A stretch of DNA of 64,000 bases from Pseudokineococcus lusitanus (GTDB lineage Bacteria; Actinomycetota; Actinomycetes; Actinomycetales; Quadrisphaeraceae). Below, in pieces: positions 16,152 to 24,426 of this stretch. How positions within the stretch are numbered: position 1 is the stretch's first letter; each line of letters starts with the position of its first letter. Location of the stretch: NCBI RefSeq assembly GCF_003751265.1, contig NZ_RJKN01000002.1, positions 434,001 to 498,000 of the forward strand, written 5' to 3'. The notes beneath the pieces were generated by a model. That model was not told the DNA's origin. It worked only from the letters and a program-made list of their open reading frames with translations, and ran no database searches. Made by a program: the position numbers and the translations under genes.

Positions 16152-16844
16152 ATGGCTGACGCGCGCGGACCCGCCCCGGACGTCGAGCACGAGCTGACGC
16201 TGCCGGAGGAGCTCGTCCTGCTCGCGTACGACGACGAGAAGGGCCACACCTGGAACGGCTCCCTCGACACGGGCCTGGGCGGGGCGGTGATGCTCGACCT
16301 GTCGCTGCGCGGGCGGGTCGAGGTGCGCGAGAAGGACCTCGTCGTCGTCGACCCGGCACCGACGGGAGAGCCGGTCCTCGACGCGGCGCTGGCCGAGGTC
16401 GCCGGGGCCCGCCGCCCGAAGCCCCCGAAGAGCTGGCTCGGCGGACTGGGCCGCGCCGCGCGGCCGGCGACGCTCGACCGGCTCGTCGAGCGCGGCGTCC
16501 TCGCCCGGGACGAGCGGAAGGCCCTCGGCCTCTTCTCGTACACCCGCTACCCGGAGGCCGACGGCGGGCCCGAGCAGCGGGTGCGGCAGCGGCTCCACGA
16601 CGCCGTCGTCGTCGGCACGACCCCCGACGCCCGGACGGCGGCCCTCGCGTCGCTCGTCAAGGCCCTCGGGATGCGGCGGGAGGTCTTCCCCGACGCGGAC
16701 CGCCGTGCCACCGACCGCCGCCTCGCCGAGCTGGCGGAGGGGGCGTGGGCCTCGGACGCCGTGAAGAAGGCGGTCGACGAGATGGCGCTCGTCGTCATGA
16801 TGGTGACGACGTCGGCCGTCGCGACGGGCGCCGCGTCGAGCTGA
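16152..16844 (+). CDS. GPP34 (GOLPH3/Vps74) family protein
   Basis: A 230-residue protein of the family whose eukaryotic members bind PI4P at the Golgi. Here LTLPEELVLLAYDDEKG and GLGGAVMLDLSLRGRV give the characteristic N-terminal signature, and LVERGVLARDERKALGLF and LVKALGMRREVFP the later parts. Actinobacteria carry many such genes of unknown function, presumably acting at the membrane. It ends 18 bp from the convergent radical SAM gene. No operon partners. Confidence 0.88.
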   Translation: MADARGPAPDVEHELTLPEELVLLAYDDEKGHTWNGSLDTGLGGAVMLDLSLRGRVEVREKDLVVVDPAPTGEPVLDAALAEVAGARRPKPPKSWLGGLGRAARPATLDRLVERGVLARDERKALGLFSYTRYPEADGGPEQRVRQRLHDAVVVGTTPDARTAALASLVKALGMRREVFPDADRRATDRRLAELAEGAWASDAVKKAVDEMALVVMMVTTSAVATGAASS

Positions 16845-16862
16845 CCGTGAGGACCGGCCCCG

Positions 16863-17975
16863 TCAGAACGCGTAGCGGACGGTGAGCCAGGGCGTCCGCT
16901 CGGCCATGAGGTCGAGCAGCCGCTGCAGCCACACCTTCTTCCACCGGGCGCGGTAGCGGACGTTCTCCATGCCGTTCTGGGAGCGCTTGGTCTCCTGGAT
17001 GTCCGGACGCCAGATGGCCTCCTCGCCCTTGGGGTGCCACCCGAGGTTGACCTCGTGGAGCCCGGCGTTGTGGGTGAGGAGGATGACCTCCGCAGCCGCC
17101 TGGGCCTTGGCGGCCGGCGAGAGGACGTCGTCGAGCTCGTCGAGGAGCTCGGCCCACTCCTCGAGCCAGCCCTCGTGGACGACGACGGGCGACAGGTTGA
17201 GGTGCACCTCGTAGCCGGCGGCGACGAAGTCGTCGACGGCGGCGACCCGCTGGGCGACCGGGGTCGTGCGGACGTCGAGCAGCCGCGCCATCCGGTGCGG
17301 CATGACGGAGAAGCGCACCCGGGTACGGCCCTGCGGGTCGTAGTCGAGGAGGTCGCGGTTGACCTGCTTGGTGGCGAAGGACGCCTTGGCCGTCGGGAGG
17401 TCGCGGAAGGCGGTGACGAGGTCGCGCACGTTGTCGCTGACGACGGCGTCGACCGACGCGTCGCTGTTCTCGCCGATGTCGTAGACCCACGCGTGCGGGT
17501 CGCACTGGTCCGGCCCCGGCTTGGGCCCCTGCCGCGCGACGTGCCGCTGCAGGTACCCGACGACCTGGTCGATGTTGGCGTAGACGGTGATGGGGTTGGC
17601 GTACCCCTTGTGCCGCGGCACGTAGCAGTACGCGCAGGCCATGGCGCAGCCGTTGGCCGTCGACGGCGCGATCCAGTTGGCGGACCGCTCGTTGCGCCGC
17701 GCGGTCAGCGTCTTGCGGACGCCGAGGGCGAGCACCTCCGTCTTGACGCGCACCCACCGGTCGACGCTCGCGGCGTCGTCGTGCAGGCCCTGGACGCGCT
17801 GCGCGGACGGCACCTCGACGACCTCGGCGCGCGGCCACCGCTCGACGACCTGCCGCCCCCGGTCGAGGGCCAGCGCCGCCGGCTCGGCGTAGATGGTGCG
17901 GACGTCGAGCAGCTCGCCCGGCGCCCGGGTGGGCGCGGGGCGGGCCGCCGTGCCGTCGGACGCCGAGGTGCTCAC
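16863..17975 (-). CDS. Spore photoproduct lyase family radical SAM protein
   Basis: A 370-residue protein. The radical SAM cluster motif is CAMACAYC (CX3CX2C), as in SplB, and the surrounding TANGCAMACAYCYVPRHKG matches the family. TKQVNRDLLDYDP, RVRFSVMPHRM and NLSPVVVHEGW are further conserved blocks. The catalytic domain of true spore photoproduct lyases repairs thymine dimers of the spore type. No sporulation gene is near, so the substrate in this host is uncertain. ATG start at 17975. Confidence 0.9.
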   Translation of the reverse strand: MSTSASDGTAARPAPTRAPGELLDVRTIYAEPAALALDRGRQVVERWPRAEVVEVPSAQRVQGLHDDAASVDRWVRVKTEVLALGVRKTLTARRNERSANWIAPSTANGCAMACAYCYVPRHKGYANPITVYANIDQVVGYLQRHVARQGPKPGPDQCDPHAWVYDIGENSDASVDAVVSDNVRDLVTAFRDLPTAKASFATKQVNRDLLDYDPQGRTRVRFSVMPHRMARLLDVRTTPVAQRVAAVDDFVAAGYEVHLNLSPVVVHEGWLEEWAELLDELDDVLSPAAKAQAAAEVILLTHNAGLHEVNLGWHPKGEEAIWRPDIQETKRSQNGMENVRYRARWKKVWLQRLLDLMAERTPWLTVRYAF

Positions 17976-18018
17976 GCCCCCATGCTCGCCCGGGCCACCG
18001 ACAGCCGCCCGCCCCCCT

Positions 18019-18085
18019 CCCGGTGCTCGTGCGCTTCCACCGCCCTCGGGGCGGCCTCAGGAGGTGGAAGTGCACGAAGACCGGC
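18019..18085. terminator. Long imperfect inverted repeat between DoxX and SplB-like genes
   Basis: Arms 18019-18041 and 18063-18085 pair at about 19 of 22 positions, with an inner CCGCCC/GGGCGG hairpin. The right arm begins GGTGGAAGTGCACGA, resembling the GGTGGCTGCACGA arms of the elements at 20421 and 61281. It lies 26 bp past the DoxX stop, consistent with termination. Confidence 0.6.
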
Positions 18086-18110
18086 GTGGGGGCGCCGAAG
18101 GGGATCGGGG

Positions 18111-18590
18111 TCAGCGGGCGACGCGGCGGCGGCCACGGGAGCGGCGGCCGAGGAGGGCGTGGTCGACGCTGGCCCGGCCGGGGCCCGCCGCGGCGAGCGC
18201 GAGCGACACCGCCGCGATGACCCCGACGAGCTCCCACCCGCCGTCGGTGACGAAGACGCCGTTCTCCGCGTGGACGAGCCAGGCGGCCAGCGCCATGTCG
18301 ACGACGACGAGCAGCCCGACGACGGCCGTCGCCGCGCCGAGGACGAGCAGGAGCCCGCCGACGAGCTCGAGGACGCCGACCGCCACCGCCGCGACCTGGG
18401 GGGCGGGGACGCCGAGCGAGCCCATGAAGCCCGCCGTGGCGGCGACGCCCTGGCCGGCGAGCTTGTCCCAGCCGTGGGCCACGAGGACCGCGCCGACGAG
18501 GAGGCGGGCGAGCAGCAGGGCGACGTCCTGGACGGGGGCGGGCAGCGGCACGGGGTCCTCCGGTGGGGTCGACGGGCGGGCCAGATGCAT
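18111..18590 (-). CDS. DoxX family membrane protein
   Basis: A 159-residue protein with four hydrophobic helices. ARLLVGAVLVAHGWDKL near the start and GVLELVGGLLLVLG in the middle are typical of DoxX. In mycobacteria a DoxX homologue works with superoxide dismutase and a thiosulfate sulfurtransferase, but neither is present here. It diverges from an SDR gene across a 135-bp gap. Confidence 0.87.
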   Translation of the reverse strand: MHLARPSTPPEDPVPLPAPVQDVALLLARLLVGAVLVAHGWDKLAGQGVAATAGFMGSLGVPAPQVAAVAVGVLELVGGLLLVLGAATAVVGLLVVVDMALAAWLVHAENGVFVTDGGWELVGVIAAVSLALAAAGPGRASVDHALLGRRSRGRRRVAR

Positions 18591-18725
18591 GAGCCCTCAA
18601 TGACTGATAAGCCTAGCGGTGCGCGCGGCACGCCCGACGGCGCGACGGCAGCGAACTGCCGCCCCGTCCGGGCCCGGCGACGCAGGGCGCCGACCGTCGG
18701 CGCCGACGAGCGGCAGGAGCAGACG

Positions 18726-19481
18726 ATGGCGCAGTACGACGTCCAGGACAGGTCCGCGGTCGTGACGGGCGGTGGGTCCGGCATCGGCCGGGCGGTGGCA
18801 CTGGCCCTCGCGGCGAGCGGGGCCGCGGTCCTCGTGGCCGACCTCGACGAGGACGCGGCCCGCTCCGTGGCGGACGAGATCACGGCTGCCGGCGGGACGG
18901 CACGGCCCTTCGTCGTCGACGTGACCGACGCGGGGCGCGTCGCCGAGATGGTCGCCGCCGCCGGCGAGATGGGCCCTCTCAAGGTGGCCGTCAACAACGC
19001 CGGCATCGGCGGGCCGGCCGCCACGGTGGCCGACTACCCCGCCGACGCGTGGCGCCGAGTCATCGACGTGAACCTCGTGTCGGTCTTCACGTGCCTCCAG
19101 GCGGAGATCCCCGCCATGGCGGCCGTCGGCGGCGGGTCGATCATCAACATGGCGTCGGTGCTGGGCAGCGTCGGCTTCGCCGGCTCCAGCGCCTACGTGG
19201 CGGCCAAGCACGCCGTCGTGGGCCTGACGAAGTCGGCGGCGTGGGAGCACGCCGAGCAGGGCGTGCGGGTCAACGCCGTCGGCCCGGCCTTCATCGCCAC
19301 GCCGCTCGTCGAGGCGACCCTCGACGAGCCCTCGCGCGCGGCGCTCGCCGCCGCCCACGCCGTCGGTCGCCTGGGCACGCCCGAGGAGGTCGCCGGGCTC
19401 GTCACCTTCCTCGCGAGCGACGACGCGGCCTTCGTGACCGGCAGCTACCACCTGGTCGACGGCGGGTACAGCGCCCGCTGA
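18726..19481 (+). CDS. Short-chain dehydrogenase/reductase
   Basis: A classical SDR of 251 residues. The NAD(P)-binding motif is TGGGSGIG, NNAG is present, and the catalytic tetrad includes Ser in NMASVLGS and SAYVAAKHAV with Tyr and Lys. An Asp after the second strand (VADLDEDAA) favours NAD+ over NADP+. It ends in the usual VDGGYSAR. ATG at 18726 follows GGAGCAGACG. Substrate not evident. Confidence 0.93.
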   Translation: MAQYDVQDRSAVVTGGGSGIGRAVALALAASGAAVLVADLDEDAARSVADEITAAGGTARPFVVDVTDAGRVAEMVAAAGEMGPLKVAVNNAGIGGPAATVADYPADAWRRVIDVNLVSVFTCLQAEIPAMAAVGGGSIINMASVLGSVGFAGSSAYVAAKHAVVGLTKSAAWEHAEQGVRVNAVGPAFIATPLVEATLDEPSRAALAAAHAVGRLGTPEEVAGLVTFLASDDAAFVTGSYHLVDGGYSAR

Positions 19482-19536
19482 CGTGCACGGCGGCACGACG
19501 ACGCGTCGTCGTGCCGCCGTCCCTACCCCCGTCCCG

Positions 19537-19947
19537 TCAGTCGAGGACCGCGGTGGCCTCCAGCTCGACGAGGACGTCGGGCTCGAAGAGCACCGAGACG
19601 CCGACCAGCGAGGCGGGCGGCATCGGCGTCGGGAGGCCCACCTCCTCCGCGACGGCCTCGACGCCCGCCATGAAGGCGCCCATGTGCCCGGGCTCCCACC
19701 CGGCGGCGTAGAAGGTGAGCCGGACGACGTCGTCGAACGTCGCGCCGGCGGCGGCGAGGCCACGGGCGGTGGCGCGCAGCACGTGCGCGACCTGGCCGGC
19801 GAGGTCGCCCTCGGCGACGGGGCGGCCGTCGGGCGTACGGGCCACCTGGCCGGCGACGTGCACGTGGCGGCTGCCGGTGCCGACGGCGACGTGGGCGTAC
19901 GGGACGGGCTGCATCATGCCCTCGGGGGCGAGGCGCTGGACGGCCAC
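19537..19947 (-). CDS. RidA/YjgF family protein
   Basis: A 136-residue protein of the family that hydrolyses reactive enamine/imine intermediates. Visible features are HVHVAGQVARTPDG, the GATFDDVVRLTFY block and a C-terminal FEPDVLVELEATAVL. Start at GTG 19947, with AGGAGA seven bases upstream. It diverges from an HxlR regulator, which may control it. Wording is that of the divergent RidA subgroups rather than RidA itself, so deaminase activity is not certain. Confidence 0.9.
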   Translation of the reverse strand: MAVQRLAPEGMMQPVPYAHVAVGTGSRHVHVAGQVARTPDGRPVAEGDLAGQVAHVLRATARGLAAAGATFDDVVRLTFYAAGWEPGHMGAFMAGVEAVAEEVGLPTPMPPASLVGVSVLFEPDVLVELEATAVLD

Positions 19948-19961
19948 GGCGGGTCTCCTCT

Positions 19962-19984
19962 GACGGGGTCGGACGGACCCCGTC
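19962..19984. promoter_or_regulatory. Candidate HxlR operator between RidA and HxlR genes
   Basis: A perfect 9-bp inverted repeat, GACGGGGTC and GACCCCGTC, spaced by GGACG, only 14 bp upstream of the RidA-like start and about 45 bp before the HxlR start. Position suggests control of both divergent genes. Confidence 0.5.
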
Positions 19985-20028
19985 TTCCTACGGGCCGAGG
20001 CCCGACCACTTCCACGAGACCAGGTGTC

Positions 20029-20412
20029 ATGACGGATACCGCGCCCGCGGCACGCGAGGACGCCCTCCACGTCGGCCGGCCGCACCGCGAGCTGCTCGAC
20101 CAGGTGCTCGACCGGTGGTCGCTCGGCGTCCTCGGCGAGCTGTGCGAGCGGCCGTGCCGCTTCGCCGAGCTGCGGCGGGCCCTGCCGCCCGTGACGCAGA
20201 AGTCGTTGACGGCGACGCTGCGCCGGCTGGAGCGGAACGGCGTCGTCGAGCGCCAGGTCCTCGGCACCCGCCCCCTCGCGGTGCAGTACCGGATCACCCC
20301 GCTCGGCAAGACCCTGCGCGAGCCCGTCGACGCGCTGCTCGCGTGGGCCGACGTCCAGATGCCCCGCATCGAGGCGGCGCGCCGCGCCTACGACGACGCC
20401 CTCGACGCCTGA
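20029..20412 (+). CDS. HxlR family transcriptional regulator
   Basis: A 127-residue winged-helix regulator of the HxlR type. LDQVLDRWSLGVLGEL opens the domain, RFAELRRALPPVTQKSLTATLRRLERNGVVER is the recognition region (broken here as RFAELRRALP and LTATLRRLERNG), and VQYRITPLGKTL forms the wing. HxlR proteins usually respond to reactive aldehydes or oxidation. It probably controls the divergent RidA-like gene and itself. Confidence 0.92.
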   Translation: MTDTAPAAREDALHVGRPHRELLDQVLDRWSLGVLGELCERPCRFAELRRALPPVTQKSLTATLRRLERNGVVERQVLGTRPLAVQYRITPLGKTLREPVDALLAWADVQMPRIEAARRAYDDALDA

Positions 20413-20420
20413 CAGCCCCG

Positions 20421-20468
20421 GGGTGGCTGCACGACGACGCGGTAGAAGGCGTCCTCGTGCAGCCACCC
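20421..20468. terminator. Shared palindromic element A, copy 1
   Basis: Stem-loop with arms GGGTGGCTGCACGACGACGC and its near-complement, 8 bp after the HxlR stop and 6 bp before the convergent MerR stop, so it can serve as a bidirectional terminator. Arms and loop match, in reverse orientation, the element at 61281-61330. Confidence 0.8.
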
Positions 20469-20473
20469 GTCGC

Positions 20474-21232
20474 TCAGGCGAGGTGGGCGTCGGCCCAGAG
20501 ACCCATCGCCTCGCGGAGCCAGGCGGCGAGGCCCGGCTCGACGTCGTCGTAGTAGGCGCGGAAGCGCTCGTCCTCGACGTAGGTGTCCGCCAGGCCGCGG
20601 TAGGCGGTGCGGTCCGGCGTCCAGTGCGCGGCGACGGCGGCGTGGTGCTCGGCGACGAGCGCCTGGACGGCGTCGTCCCCCGGTGCCGCACCGCCCCGCT
20701 TGGCCGCCCCCATCCGCTCGGCGAGCTCGCGGTGCTCGCGCCCGCCGCGCTCGTAGTCCTCGCGGCTCCAGCCGGCCGTGCGCTCCCGCGCCTCGGCGAA
20801 CGCGGCCCGGACGCCCTCGCCGTGCCGGCCGACGAGCTCCTCCTCGTACCGGTCGCGGTCGCTCGCCAGCCCCTCGAAGAACTGCTGCTCGGTCATGTCG
20901 CCCTCTCCTTCCAGGTGGGCCGCGGTGCGACGGGCGGTCTCGGCGAGGCGGGCCAGCCGGCCCCCCTCCTCCTCGAGCCGGTCGGCGTGGGCCCGCAGGG
21001 CCGCGACCTCGTCGCGCTCCCCGTCGAGCACCTGCCCGACGACGGCGACGGGCACCCCGAGCTCCCGGAGCAGGAGGATCCGCTGCAGCCGCAGCAGGTG
21101 CTCCCGCTCGTAGAGCCGGACCCCGCCCGCCCCGGTCCCGGCGGGCACGAGCAGCCCGACGGCGTCGTAGTGCCGCAACGTGCGCGCCGTCGTCCCCGAC
21201 ATCCGCGCCACCTCGGCGGTCGTCCACGCCAT
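20474..21232 (-). CDS. MerR family regulator with TipAS ligand domain
   Basis: A 252-residue regulator. Residues 1-70 form the MerR winged helix (TTAEVARMSGTTARTLRHYD), followed by a coiled-coil linker (about 75-110) and a TipAS-like antibiotic-recognition domain (about 120-250). The latter is recognisable by the Trp/Tyr-rich AGWSREDYERGG and YVEDERFRAYYDD. TipA-type proteins bind thiopeptide and related drugs covalently or tightly. The promoter carries a MerR-type repeat at 21290-21315, so autoregulation is likely. Confidence 0.92.
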   Translation of the reverse strand: MAWTTAEVARMSGTTARTLRHYDAVGLLVPAGTGAGGVRLYEREHLLRLQRILLLRELGVPVAVVGQVLDGERDEVAALRAHADRLEEEGGRLARLAETARRTAAHLEGEGDMTEQQFFEGLASDRDRYEEELVGRHGEGVRAAFAEARERTAGWSREDYERGGREHRELAERMGAAKRGGAAPGDDAVQALVAEHHAAVAAHWTPDRTAYRGLADTYVEDERFRAYYDDVEPGLAAWLREAMGLWADAHLA

Positions 21233-21289
21233 CCCTGCTGCCCCTCCCGCTCACCACGGCACCGGCGGGCCCTTCCCCCCGGCCCGCCG

Positions 21290-21315
21290 GACGCTAAGGA
21301 CTGACGCAGCGTCAA
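21290..21315 (-). promoter_or_regulatory. MerR-type promoter/operator of the TipAS regulator
   Basis: Read on the minus strand, TTGACGCTGCGTCAG contains a -35-like TTGAC inside the dyad TGACG-CTG-CGTCA, and a further AGCGTC half-site follows. Operators of this wording are common in front of actinobacterial MerR genes. It lies about 60 bp upstream of the start. Confidence 0.6.
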
Positions 21316-21437
21316 CCGCAAGCCCGGACGACAACCCCAGCGCCCCGAGACGCCGCCCCGACGTGCCGACGGCGACCTCGACCCCGCCGCGCGGAGACGA
21401 CCGTGCGCCCGCCCGACAAGGCGCACCGGTCGGACGA

Positions 21438-21547
21438 GCGCCGGGGTGCGGGTCGCGCGGCAGGCACGTCAGGCGAGCACCCCCAGCAGCCGTCAGGCTG
21501 CCGGGGGTGCGTAGCCAGTGCCTCGCGCGCGACCCGCACCCCGGCGC
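21438..21547. repeat. Nested 110-bp inverted repeat (cruciform-like) downstream of oligopeptidase B
   Basis: Outer arms 21438-21467 and 21518-21547 match at 28 of 30 positions. Inside them a second hairpin has arms 21477-21491 and 21496-21510 (14 of 15) around GTCA. It occupies the gap (21233-21585) between the MerR promoter and the oligopeptidase B stop. It may terminate the latter, but it is far longer than a normal terminator. Confidence 0.75.
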
Positions 21548-21585
21548 GGAGGCGACCCGCCGCACCCGACCGGAGCGGGACCGGC

Positions 21586-23766
21586 CTACGAGCGCAGCGG
21601 GGCCGAGGCCGCCCCCAGCACGTCCAGCACCCACGCGTTCTCGAAGGCGCGCTCCTCCCAGCCCTTGTACCGCCCCGACGGCCCCCCGTGCCCACCGTCC
21701 ATCTCGGTGCGGAGGAGGACGGGCCGGTCGCCGGTGCCGAGCTCGCGGAGGCGGGCGACCCACTTGGCGGGCTCGACGTAGAGCACGCGGGTGTCGTGGA
21801 GGCTCGTCATGGCGAGGACGGCGGGGTGGTCGACGGCCGCGACGTTCTCGTAGGGCGAGTAGCCCTTCATGTACGCGTAGACCTCGGGGTCGGCGAGGGG
21901 GTTGCCCCACTCGTCCCACTCGGTGACCGTCAGCGGCAGCGACGGGTCGAGGATCGAGGTGAGGGGGTCGACGAAGGGCACCTGGGCGAGGACGCCGGCG
22001 AAGGCGTCGGGCGCGAGGTTGAGCGCGGCGCCCATGAGGAGGCCGCCGGCGGACCCGCCCATGGCGACGGTGCGCTGCGGCGTCGTCCACCCCTGCTCGA
22101 CGAGGGCGCCGGCCGCGGCGACGAAGTCCGTGAAGGTGTTGACCTTCGTCAGGGTCTTGCCGTCGTCGTACCAGTGGCGCCCCAGCTCGCCGCCGCCGCG
22201 GACGTGGGCGACGGCGAAGACGACGCCGCGGTCGAGCAGCGACAGGCGGGAGATCGAGAAGGACGGGTCGATGCTCGTCTCGTAGGAGCCGTAGCCGTAG
22301 AGGACGAGCGGCGCGGGCTCGCCGGCGGCCACGGCGTCGGCGACGTCACGGCGGGCGACGACGGAGACGGGCACGCGGACCCCGTCGGGCGCGGTGGCCC
22401 AGACCCGGCGCTGGACGTAGCCCTCGGAGGCGTACCCGCCGAGGACGGGCGTCTCGCGGCGCAGGTGCTGCTCGCCGGTGGCGACGTCGAGCTCGAGCAC
22501 GCGGGGCGGCGTGACGAACGACGTGCGGACGAAGCGCAGCGTGGGGCTGTCGAAGGCGCGGTCGCCGCCGGCGCCGACGGCGAAGAGCTCCTCGTCGACC
22601 TCGACCTCGACCGGGGTGCCGATGGCCTCGGCGGTCAGGGGCGCGACCGCGAGGCGGGGCAGGGCGTCGCGGCGGTAGGAGACGGCGACGAAGCGCGCGA
22701 AGGGCGAGACGTCCTCGAGGCGGCGGCCCGGCTCGTGCGGCAGCACCTCCTCCCAGCGCTCGGGGCGCGGGTCGTCGGTGTCGACGACGGACAGCGCGAA
22801 GTCCTCGGCGCCGTCGGTGTTGTGGAGGACGAGGAAGCGGTCGCGCACGGACCCGTCGGGCTGCGGCAGGACGACGTGGTCGACGTCGTACTCGACGCCC
22901 TCGCGGCGCGGGGCGACGACGCGGAGCTCGCCCTCGGGGTCGCGGGTGTCGAGGACGTGCACCTCGCTCGTCGTCTTGGCCGCCGCGGAGACGACGAGGA
23001 AGCGGCGGCTGCGGGTGCGGCCGACGCCGACCCAGAAGCGCTCGTCGTCCTCGCGGAAGAGGACGTCGTCCTCGGCGGCCGGCGTGCCGACGCGGTGGCG
23101 CCGCACCTCGTGGGGGCGCCAGGCGTCGTCGACGACCGTGTAGTGGACGACGGCGGAGTCGGCCGACCACGTCGCGCCGTAGAAGGCGCCCGGCACCTCG
23201 TCCGCGAGGTCCTCGCCCGTGGTGAGGTCGCGCACGCGCAGCGTGTAGCGCTCGTCGCCCGTGACGTCGCTCGACCAGGCGAGGCGGGCGCCGTCGGGGC
23301 TGACCGAGGCCGCGCCGAGCGAGAAGAACTCGTGGCCCTCGGCCTCGACGTTGGCGTCGATCATGACCTGCTCGCCCGGCAGCGAGCCGTCCTCGGCGGC
23401 GGCGGGCGGCGTCCACGAGTCCTCGTCGACAACGGGCGCGCGGCAGGCCAGCCCGTACTGCTGCCCCTCGACGGTCCGGCCGTAGTACCACCAGGACCCC
23501 TCGCGGGCCGGCACGGAGAGGTCGGTCTCCTGCGTCCGTCCCTTGACCTCGGCGAAGAGCGCCGCGCGGAGCTCCTCGAGGTGGGCGGTGCGGGCCCGCG
23601 TGTGCTCGTTCTCCGCCTCGAGGTGGGCGAGGACGTCCGGGTCCTCCTTGGCGCGCAGCCACTCGTACGGGTCGTCGACGACGTCGCCGTGGTGCTCGCG
23701 GCGGTGCGGCCGACGCTCGGGGCGCGGGGGCTGGGGCAGGGCGGCGTCGGGAGCGGAGGTGCTCAT
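21586..23766 (-). CDS. ptrB: Oligopeptidase B (S9A prolyl oligopeptidase family)
   Basis: A 726-residue cytosolic serine peptidase that cleaves short peptides after Arg/Lys. The N-terminal half is a seven-bladed propeller preceded by DDPYEWLRAKEDPDVLAHLEAE (two short family blocks). The hydrolase half has the nucleophile Ser572 in GGSAGG, Asp658 in LHDTRV and His693 in DGGHGG. YGSYETSIDPSFSISRLSLL, the OpdB signature region, supports oligopeptidase B over prolyl oligopeptidase. Full length for the family. Confidence 0.94.
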   Translation of the reverse strand: MSTSAPDAALPQPPRPERRPHRREHHGDVVDDPYEWLRAKEDPDVLAHLEAENEHTRARTAHLEELRAALFAEVKGRTQETDLSVPAREGSWWYYGRTVEGQQYGLACRAPVVDEDSWTPPAAAEDGSLPGEQVMIDANVEAEGHEFFSLGAASVSPDGARLAWSSDVTGDERYTLRVRDLTTGEDLADEVPGAFYGATWSADSAVVHYTVVDDAWRPHEVRRHRVGTPAAEDDVLFREDDERFWVGVGRTRSRRFLVVSAAAKTTSEVHVLDTRDPEGELRVVAPRREGVEYDVDHVVLPQPDGSVRDRFLVLHNTDGAEDFALSVVDTDDPRPERWEEVLPHEPGRRLEDVSPFARFVAVSYRRDALPRLAVAPLTAEAIGTPVEVEVDEELFAVGAGGDRAFDSPTLRFVRTSFVTPPRVLELDVATGEQHLRRETPVLGGYASEGYVQRRVWATAPDGVRVPVSVVARRDVADAVAAGEPAPLVLYGYGSYETSIDPSFSISRLSLLDRGVVFAVAHVRGGGELGRHWYDDGKTLTKVNTFTDFVAAAGALVEQGWTTPQRTVAMGGSAGGLLMGAALNLAPDAFAGVLAQVPFVDPLTSILDPSLPLTVTEWDEWGNPLADPEVYAYMKGYSPYENVAAVDHPAVLAMTSLHDTRVLYVEPAKWVARLRELGTGDRPVLLRTEMDGGHGGPSGRYKGWEERAFENAWVLDVLGAASAPLRS

Positions 23767-23835
23767 GCCCCGACCGTAGGCGGGGGGCCCGACGACGGGC
23801 GGGGAGGGGCGGCGGGCGCCCCGGGGGGGGACGCG

Positions 23836-24300
23836 TCAGGCGCCGGTGCGCAGGACGGCCCACACGTGCTTGCGGCTGCCCTCGACGTACCAGCCGCGGT
23901 CCACCGCGAGCTCGGCGACGAGCGGGAGCCCGTGCCCCCCGAGGCCCGGGGAGCGGTCGTCCTCGGGGTTCGGCGGGACGTGGACCTCGGGGTCGGCCAC
24001 GTCGATGAGGCAGCGGCCGTCCTCCTGCCGGACGTCGACCTCGGCGGGCGGGCTGGCGTGGCGCAGCACGTTGGTCACGAGCTCGCTGAGCAGGAGCGCC
24101 AGGCGGTCCGGGAGCGCGATGGCCGGTCCGGCGGAGGGGTCCGGCGCCGGGGCGGGGATCTCGCGGGCCACGGCCATGAGCTCGCGGCGTGCCGTCGTGA
24201 GCTCGGTGGAGGTGGTGACGACCCAGTGCCCCACGGTCCGGCCGACGGTCGGCGGGCGCCGCGAGGGCCACGTCGTGGCGCCGCCGTCACCTGCCGCCAC
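23836..24300 (-). CDS. RsbW-like ATP-binding anti-sigma/serine kinase
   Basis: About 154 residues from GTG 24300, chosen because GAGGTGGGAC lies just upstream; an earlier GTG at 24351 is possible. The HATPase_c fold is shown by the N box LLLSELVTNVLRHA, VADPEVHVPP and the glycine-rich GLGGHGLPLVAELA. Such single-domain kinases phosphorylate STAS anti-anti-sigma proteins. A STAS protein is encoded 3.8 kb away (27666-28064) and could be a partner. Confidence 0.85.
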   Translation of the reverse strand: MAAGDGGATTWPSRRPPTVGRTVGHWVVTTSTELTTARRELMAVAREIPAPAPDPSAGPAIALPDRLALLLSELVTNVLRHASPPAEVDVRQEDGRCLIDVADPEVHVPPNPEDDRSPGLGGHGLPLVAELAVDRGWYVEGSRKHVWAVLRTGA

Positions 24301-24426
24301 GTCCCACCTCTCACCCGGTCGCCGCCCCGCCCCGGGTGCGTGTGGTCCCACCGTAGGCGTGGTCCTCCCCGCCCGCGCCCCGGACCCGCCGCGGCGGCAC
24401 GACCTTAGGTGCCCGGGCGACCTGAA

